Positions 57,593 through 64,000 of a stretch of DNA of 64,000 nt are shown here, one piece after another. A program made the translations under genes and the position numbers. Every line of letters starts with the position of its first letter. The stretch's first letter is position 1. Source of the DNA: Steinernema hermaphroditum (taxonomy: Eukaryota > Nematoda > Chromadorea > Rhabditida > Steinernematidae); assembly GCA_030435675.1 (NCBI GenBank), contig CM059621.1, forward strand, positions 9,424,001 to 9,488,000. The letters are read 5' to 3'. The notes below the pieces were generated by a model. That model searched no databases, was not told the DNA's origin, and saw nothing but the letters and a program-made list of their open reading frames with translations.

Positions 57593-58599
57593 TAGCAGTG
57601 CCGATTCCTGCAAAGGATTCCAAACTAAAGCGTTGATAAACACCAGGATATGTGGAAATATGTAGATTTGGTGAAAAGAAAAAAGGTAGAAAAAAAAGCA
57701 AATGGGGGCCGAACCCGACACCGTTGACTGGTGGCTCAGAGCACTACCCCTTGACCACGCAGGAACGTCACAGAAGAGAAATTTCAACATACTAGTCGCG
57801 ACTGCCGTTATTTTTCATATTTCGGGGGCCGGTTTATGGTAGCCAGTCTGCATATGGGCAGCGTGTTTTGTGTGCGCTCGTCTTCCTAAGATCTCCTCTA
57901 TCCGTTACATTACATTTCATTTCAATCTGCAACTATCACTTGGGGATGTTCCCTTGTTAGAGGAACTATCCCATGGCCATTCTTGTGCTAACAGATCCAC
58001 AGTAATCGAAGGTGGAGGGGGTTGCTTACTTCCACTTTGTGTATTCCGCTTAAAGGAAATCGGCAGTGCCATCCGACGGTCGCCTACTTAATATGGCCCT
58101 CGAACTTTAGAAGCGGCAATGCCGCAGTTGTCTTCCTTCTTCTCCTCGGGCTCGTAGCCGTCGCCATCGCGACTTCCTCTCGAGGTACACACTCTCTCTT
58201 CCCCCGTCTTCTGACGACTCTTAGCTCGCCGAGTTCCGCAGCATATTCTGATGCGCACTGACCGACTTCCTCTCGCCGACCGCTATCCCTCCAGAAGTCA
58301 CAGTTGGGGTTTGGGGTTGAACTATTTAATAAATAAACGCGGTTGCGCGCGAATTCGCGCCCTCCAGGTACTAAAAGCCAAGTAGCCTATAGCCGTGCGG
58401 GCGGCAAGATTGGCGCTCATGTAGATGGCTGAAGTGGGCGAAAAAAACTGTAAGGTTTCAGTAAACTCGAACCGACATAAACTAAACTCGAATCAAAATA
58501 TGGTTACAAAATATGTAAAAAATCACTCAAAAACTGCACAAAACACAAAGCCTAGTATCGCCAGAGACATAGTGGAAGTAAAGCGATACCATCGCAACT

Positions 58600-58665
58600 G
58601 TCTATGTGGCTCATTTAGAACGTTCTCCGTTTGTAATCGGGCCGTGTCGGGTTCGGTTCCACTCG
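58600..58665 (+). repeat. tRNA-derived module
   Basis: TGGCTCATTTAG followed about 35 bases later by GGTTCGGTTCC resembles a Pol III A and B box in a tRNA-sized unit; weaker than the other modules. It stands just before a tandem duplication. Confidence 0.4.
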
Positions 58666-58669
58666 GGGT

Positions 58670-58998
58670 CCTTACTTTGTGTGGGTGTTTTCCCCGTGTG
58701 CACGGAAAAACACACAGACAGGCACACACAGAATAACGGACCCGTCGGTTCTCCGTTTATATATAGGGGATACCTCGCGATTTTATCCGTTCGAATTTTG
58801 GCGACAGTTCGCCCTCTGTTTGGTGTTCAACTACTCCTTACTTTGTGTGGGTGTTTTCCCCGTGTGCACGGAAAAACACACAGGCAGACACACACACAGA
58901 ATAACGGACCCGTCGGTTCTCCGTTTATGTATAGGGGATACCTCGCGATTTTATCCGTTCGAATTTTGGCGACAGTTCGCCCTCTGTTTGGTGTTCAA
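58670..58998 (+). repeat. Two tandem copies of a 165-bp unit
   Basis: The unit starting TTACTTTGTGTGGGTGTTTT is repeated once directly after itself, differing at only a few positions. It includes CACACAGACAG and GGCGACAGTTCGCCC. No protein function; frames read through both copies are repeats of one another. Confidence 0.85.
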
Positions 58999-59407
58999 CT
59001 ACTGTGTGGATTCTTCTGGAAGAATCCATTGAGAACTTTCCCGAAGCTAGCGACGATTCGCTCTGGGAGAGGCGGTGGTCTTCACACGGAGTCCCTGCAA
59101 AACTACAGTAATGCGGAATCTGAGAGTTGCTCCCTTGACAGCTTCGCGAGGTCAGAGAGAATCGAGAAGAGGTTTCGTCGTACTTGATGCCCGTGTTGTC
59201 GAATCGGCTTCATCTGCTGTGTGCCGTAGAAGTCGTTCATTCGTGTGTGGTGCTAGCGCTGCTTAGTGCCTCTAGATTCGAAGTTTTACTCTCTAGCACG
59301 CGTACATGGCGAATAACATGCCAAACCCTATCCTTCGTTAGAGCGATGTTGTATCGAGTGATGCGCATGACTTGGTTGTGATAAATGTGTTTCCTTTCCA
59401 GAGCGAT
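58999..59407. other. Upstream region of NDUFV2-like gene
   Basis: About 400 bases with no gene model. The sequence TGTGTTTCCTTTCCAG at 59386-59401 is an acceptor-like end about seven bases before the NDUFV2 start codon. Confidence 0.4.
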
Positions 59408-60213
<806 letters not shown>

Positions 60214-60277
60214 ATTCGTTTTTAGTGTAGTGTGTTGGTGATACAATAGACGACTTCTAAATTTGTGCTCGCACCGT

Positions 60278-61843
60278 TTATTCAAAATCGTCCTCGTTAC
60301 ATGTACATCTACCGCTTAAATGACATCTGGAACAACGAGTACAGTGGATGTAGGTTGGCTTTACACATCTCCCGCACTGTTCGCAGTGGATGTAGGTTGT
60401 TCCATTCTTCGATGGACACTTTCCGCATTTGTCGCAATGCATGTTTCCATTACAAACATACCGTCGACATTTGCCACAGAACCTGTAAAAGATGGTAAAT
60501 ATACCGCTCAAAATCAGACGTGTTCACCTGTAACCTTCAAACGACGATAGATTAAACGAATGTGATGGAAAATCTGTAAAGAGACGGACGATGCTGCGGT
60601 CTGGTGACGAGAACTGTTTGTGATTTAGATAAGTAACCTGAAAATCTTAAAATAATAAACCGGCTTCAATGGCTTTTACCGTATAATCAACCATATCATA
60701 TCCATCGCGCTCGAGGTGTTTGCCGACGAATATGGGAACAGCGATGATGTTGTGCATTTCAACTGACTTAGCGAAGTCCATTCTCAATTTTTTTAAAGAA
60801 GTGAGAATGGCTTTCATAAAGGCTCCGAAAGGTGGATCACATACAATCGCAGCCCGCTTCAAGCCGTTCAGGAATCCAGCAAGCCGCTCATAGCCATCGA
60901 TTTCAAGGAAATGATTCACAAGGAGGCTGTAGTGAGCAAATTCTGTTGTTGAGAAAAAACGGGCCTAAATGAAAGAGATAGAGCTTGCGATAGACGCGTA
61001 AGATTACAAAGCGGTGGTCAATATCTAACATGAAACGACGCATGGTAGAACTTCCAAGATGCTCGAAAACGCAAGGTGCTCCCACGCAGATGACTCCGTC
61101 CACTTCATTCTCGGTCAGAGCATTTGTGATCACTTTGATAGAATCATCGGAGAACCAATATTGCTAAACAGTGACTGTTAGAAAGGCTCAAGCACTGTTG
61201 CAGATCGAACCGCTTCTCCTTCGTCCACACTGACGGGCGACAGAATCTGGGAAGGATGCGCGAGATCGTTCAGCGGACCGCGAAGAGTATGAGTAGTCGG
61301 GTGATCTACCTTTGAAACACACTCCTCGCAATTCTGACAGTAGAACACATAGTGATGAAACTTCTTCAAATGCTCAAATCTGAAGTAACAATACAGCATA
61401 TAAAGCGAGAAGTAAATCTGACTGTTTAGCACACTCTCCATAGCGATAGTCGAAAGTTAGAGGTTGCGGCACGGCGAACTTGGGCAGGGATCCATCGGTT
61501 CGGACGTCGACTCGGAAGTTGCATCCTTCCACGGAACGATATACGGCGCACGCAAACCAGCGGCGTTTGCGGCTATTGCGTTCTGCGAACAGCAAACAAG
61601 GTCCTGGAAAAACTCAAAACGTGTTGGGCGAAAGTAATCACTGATACCATGTGGACAGGAAGGAACAGAGATAAATTCTTCGGTGTCCAGAAGATCGAAG
61701 AAGCCACGTTGTCGAAGAGCTGAGGAACGGGGGTTCTCCGATTCCTTCTTCTTATGCTCTGTTTGTTTCTTCTTTCGAAAAATTACGGCATTCTTTGTCG
61801 GATGTTCCTTCCGCGGAGCATATTTCGACATCGTTTTCACCAT
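60278..61843 (-). CDS. ZCCHC4-type 28S rRNA m6A methyltransferase
   Basis: Nucleolar enzyme that methylates one adenosine of the large-subunit rRNA. The N-terminal GRF zinc finger reads CPHG (before an intron), then PCLLFAERNSRKRRWF and ACAVYRSVEGCNF; a second Cys/His part has HYVFYCQNCEEC. The methyltransferase core has VCVGAPCVFEHL-like IGAP motif and the catalytic DPPFGAFM. The C terminus is the zinc-ribbon block FCGKCRRYVCNGNMHCDKCG, CPSKNGTTYIHCEQCGRC and CSRCHLSGRCTC. An acceptor (TTTTAG) four bases before the ATG at 61843 suits trans-splicing. Convergent with the NDUFV2-like gene, with 64 bases between stop codons. Confidence 0.92.
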
Positions 61844-61984
61844 CCTTCTAAAATTCGAGGGAAAAATTTCAAGATATTGCAATAGGATGGAGTGGATCGG
61901 TCACTCCGACACGGAATGTTTGTAAAATCTACAGCCTGTATGCACTGATCAAGCCCCAATCAGAGTGGGTCTATCGCTGCTTTC

Positions 61985-62345
61985 TCCTCAACCCAATAAA
62001 AAAGAACAGACCACACTCGACGGCGCTGCCCGTTCGCAGAAGAAACGTTGTGTGCGGTCTTGACCGACCGTTGCACCTAGCCTGTAACGACTAGGCCAAA
62101 CTCTCAAATTTCCTTGAAACGGCTTTAAAACGTTAAAAACACGATAAAGTAGTGTGTCACAAAGTTCTTACGTAAAAAAAAAGATGCAAAACGGTGACTG
62201 GGAAGTCCGCTTACCAGCCACATATAGCTGGGAGGACTGGGAAGCAAATGGGAAGTCTTCCCAGTTTATTGATCACCGCTTCCAACTTCCCACTCAACTG
62301 GGAGGAGTGGGAATGGGAAGCTCCCGGAAGGCACTTCCCAGTGAA
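61985..62345 (+). repeat. Dispersed repeat, copy 2
   Basis: Same family and direction as 44444-44800: hairpin GAACAGACCACAC ... GTGTGCGGTCTTGACC, GATAAAGTAGTGTGTCACAA and a CTGGGAAGT-rich segment. It runs straight into the palindrome at 62364, so one of the two inserted beside or into the other. Confidence 0.8.
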
Positions 62346-62363
62346 CGGAATACGGCACTAGAA

Positions 62364-63178
62364 GTATTGTATCCCTCACGAAACTCTTACAAAAAATCGC
62401 AAGGCTCCCACAACGAGAAATTCACGCGCCATTTCTTACAATCGGCAGATTTACAAGGGAAATTGGTCATTATCACAGTTTTTGCTCACTTTTCTCCCGA
62501 GTTGCGCGATCTCGCTAGAATTGCTGAGCGTAACTTTGTTCAGCACCGTTCAGCGCGCCGAATGAGCCCGGGTTTGTGCCGATCTGAGCAATATCCACAG
62601 AGAAATAAGTTTTACATCAACTTGCGTTTTCAACAACCCGGATTTCGACCTATTTCTAACATAGAACAGGGAATTTCACGAATTTTATTACGCTATCAAA
62701 CATATTACATGTTGTCGCACCCCATATTTATCCAATGTCCTCTGGCTTCTTGTCGCGCTCGGTGTTTCCATCTTCTGCTGCCTAGCTTCTTCGTGAGTGT
62801 GTCAGAACAGGGAACTTTCAGCAAAACATCGTGTATGACATAAATAAAGGAGGGTTCACCCAGCCAAATCCCCTGAAAGTTCCCTGTCATATGCAAGAAA
62901 TGGGCCAAAACGCGGTATGTTGAAAGGAGAACCTAATGTAAAGCTTATTTCTCTGTGGATATTGCTCGGATCGGCACAAACCCGGGCTCATTCGGCGCGC
63001 TGAACGGTGCTGAACAAAGTTACGCTCAGCAATTCTAGCGAGATCGCGCAACTCGGGAGAAAAGTGAGCAAAAACTGTGATAATGACCAATTTCCCTTGT
63101 AAATCTGCCGATGGCGGGAAATGGCGCGCCAATTTTTCGTGGTGGGAGCTTTTGAAGAGTTTCGTGAGGGATACAATA
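62364..63178. mobile_element. Palindromic element of 815 bp
   Basis: Left arm 62364-62660 (TGTATCCCTCACGAAACTCT...) is mirrored at about 62920-63178 with some sequence change. The centre has its own short inverted repeat (CAGGGAACTTTCAG at 62808 and its complement near 62870). Ends differ from the CAAGGG family. Frames across the arms, including a 229-codon one, follow from the repeats. Confidence 0.75.
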
Positions 63179-64000
63179 AACGACAGCGATAAAGTGAGAG
63201 CACCACAGTAATCGCCATCGGGGAAATCTGTGCGAGACCCGGCACTGGTATTTGTCGTACGTTCTTTTCTCTTTTCCTTGCGTTTTTTTCTCTTTTTCGT
63301 GCGAGCGCACGCGAACGTCGCCGCGTTTCTCGCGTTGTTTGTGAATCTGTTCATCATCGAATTGCTCGTTTTTACGCTAGAGTTTGTTAAAGCACGATTC
63401 GTAAACCAATTCTATCGCAAAGTTTAAATGTAGTTAAGCTGAAAATGTGATTAATCGAGCCAATTGTCTACTGCCGTGAGTACTGCCTATCGTGAAGATC
63501 GTTGGGGAGTTCCTCTGGGCGTACGTCCAGGGCCGCGAAGCTCTGAGCGGCGCGTTATTTCAGTTACTTCAGGAGAGACGCGATTGGTGAAGTTAGTGAG
63601 CGTCGTTTCCAGCAGAGCAAGTTCATCCGAATCCAAGTTGCTGGTGGTCGTCCTGATTTCGCTCTAACAAGGGAAGGGTCAATCATGTTACGCTAAGATC
63701 GCCGCAAGACTAGCGGCGAACGGTAGGCCACGGGGAGTGTATTAACCGTGCAAAATACTAGGTGCGTCAAGGTTTGTTGAACAAGATAGTCAGCGTAAGG
63801 TATTCCTGAACCGATCTCCCTGCGGCATACTATGTGTCATACTGCACTGTACTAAGTGGTTCAGCGTACGACATTTACTGTACTATCTCGGTCCTGAACC
63901 AATATCCCTGCGGTGTACTAAGTCGGTATACGGTACTGTACTAACAAGGGACTGTTCCCAAGTGATACACGCCGATCGAGCTGATATTTGCCACGGTGGT
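63179..64000. other. Right edge, repeat-rich, no gene seen
   Basis: No host gene visible. GTGCGTCAAGGTTTGTTGAA at about 63762 also occurs near 420. The palindrome-type terminus CAAGGGACTGTTCCCAAGTG appears at about 63948, so another element probably starts there and continues past the window. A few CGGTA-rich repeats lie between. Confidence 0.5.

Larger units (their letters stand above)
53141..58131. mobile_element. Giant nested palindromic element
   Basis: Outer inverted repeat: 53229-53398 matches the complement of 57957-58131. Inner element 53399-57956 starts CAAGGGAACATCCCCAAGTG and ends with its complement; its terminal arms (53399-53660 and 57690-57956) are about 95 percent alike. Next come inverted minisatellite blocks (53802-55390 and 56390-57233). 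A unique core of about 1 kb holds a spliced protease-like gene. The left outer end (53141) has one more copy of the terminus, which the right side lacks. No transposase was found. Size, nesting and cargo set it apart from the short elements in this window. Confidence 0.85.

Noticed and set aside
58080..58261. A small secreted protein (AVVFLLLLGLVAVAIATSSRG)
   Set aside because: The hydrophobic stretch begins at the edge of the giant palindrome, has no clear start codon of its own and stops soon after; possibly a truncated gene but too weak to annotate.
62154..62843. A 229-codon frame
   Set aside because: It crosses from a dispersed repeat into a palindrome arm and its second half is mirrored in the other arm; no ATG (starts GTG) and no family.

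Overview
This is eukaryotic DNA, almost certainly from a free-living or insect-associated nematode of the Rhabditida; I cannot name the genus. Genes are split by many tiny introns (about 32-60 bases, GT...AG, a few GC-AG), several start codons sit directly behind a TTTCAG-type acceptor as expected for spliced-leader trans-splicing, and many families are typical of nematodes. Genes lie on both strands with no operon that I can prove. Gene exons are GC-rich, while the repeat blocks are more AT-rich.

Layout. 1-4.6 kb: nested inverted repeats, inverted minisatellites and tRNA-derived modules. 4.7-8.1 kb: uridine-cytidine kinase and an HRI-type eIF2alpha kinase (+). 8.4-9.1 kb: possible RNA polymerase I subunit (-). 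10.6-13.3 kb: an unrecognised membrane protein and a Lys-rich probable nuclear protein (+). 13.4-14.9 kb: a neuropeptide-receptor-like GPCR (-) with an in-frame stop and a MITE in an intron. 16.4-17.6 kb: a 1.2 kb palindromic element. 17.9-25.1 kb: DRG2 GTPase, LRR membrane protein and a GT8 membrane glycosyltransferase (+). 25.1-31.1 kb: five minus-strand loci (Cys-rich single-pass membrane protein with several tail exons, two Ly-6-like GPI proteins, ITM2/BRICHOS protein). 32.5-36.9 kb: IWS1 and an SLC22-like transporter (+). 37.4-44.1 kb: PKI, a tandem Polo-like kinase/pseudokinase and a GNAT-JMJD5 fusion (-). 46.2-48.0 kb: SLC17-like transporter (+). 49.2-53.0 kb: an unknown protein, tandem duplications, a Patched-related remnant and a small membrane protein. 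53.1-58.1 kb: a giant nested palindrome carrying a USP-like cysteine-protease gene. 59.4-61.8 kb: NDUFV2 (+) and ZCCHC4 rRNA methyltransferase (-). 61.9-64.0 kb: more repeats.

The most interesting theme is a family of palindromic elements that share the terminus CAAGGG(A)A..., usually with a 3-bp TNA-like target duplication. Several hold tRNA-derived Pol III A/B-box modules. The largest has inverted minisatellite arms around a spliced, apparently intact ubiquitin-protease-like gene. Other notable points are an HRI-type kinase in a nematode, a Polo-like kinase joined to a pseudokinase, and a GNAT domain joined in frame to JMJD5.

All gene models were spliced by eye from reading frame, splice signals and family knowledge; no search was run.
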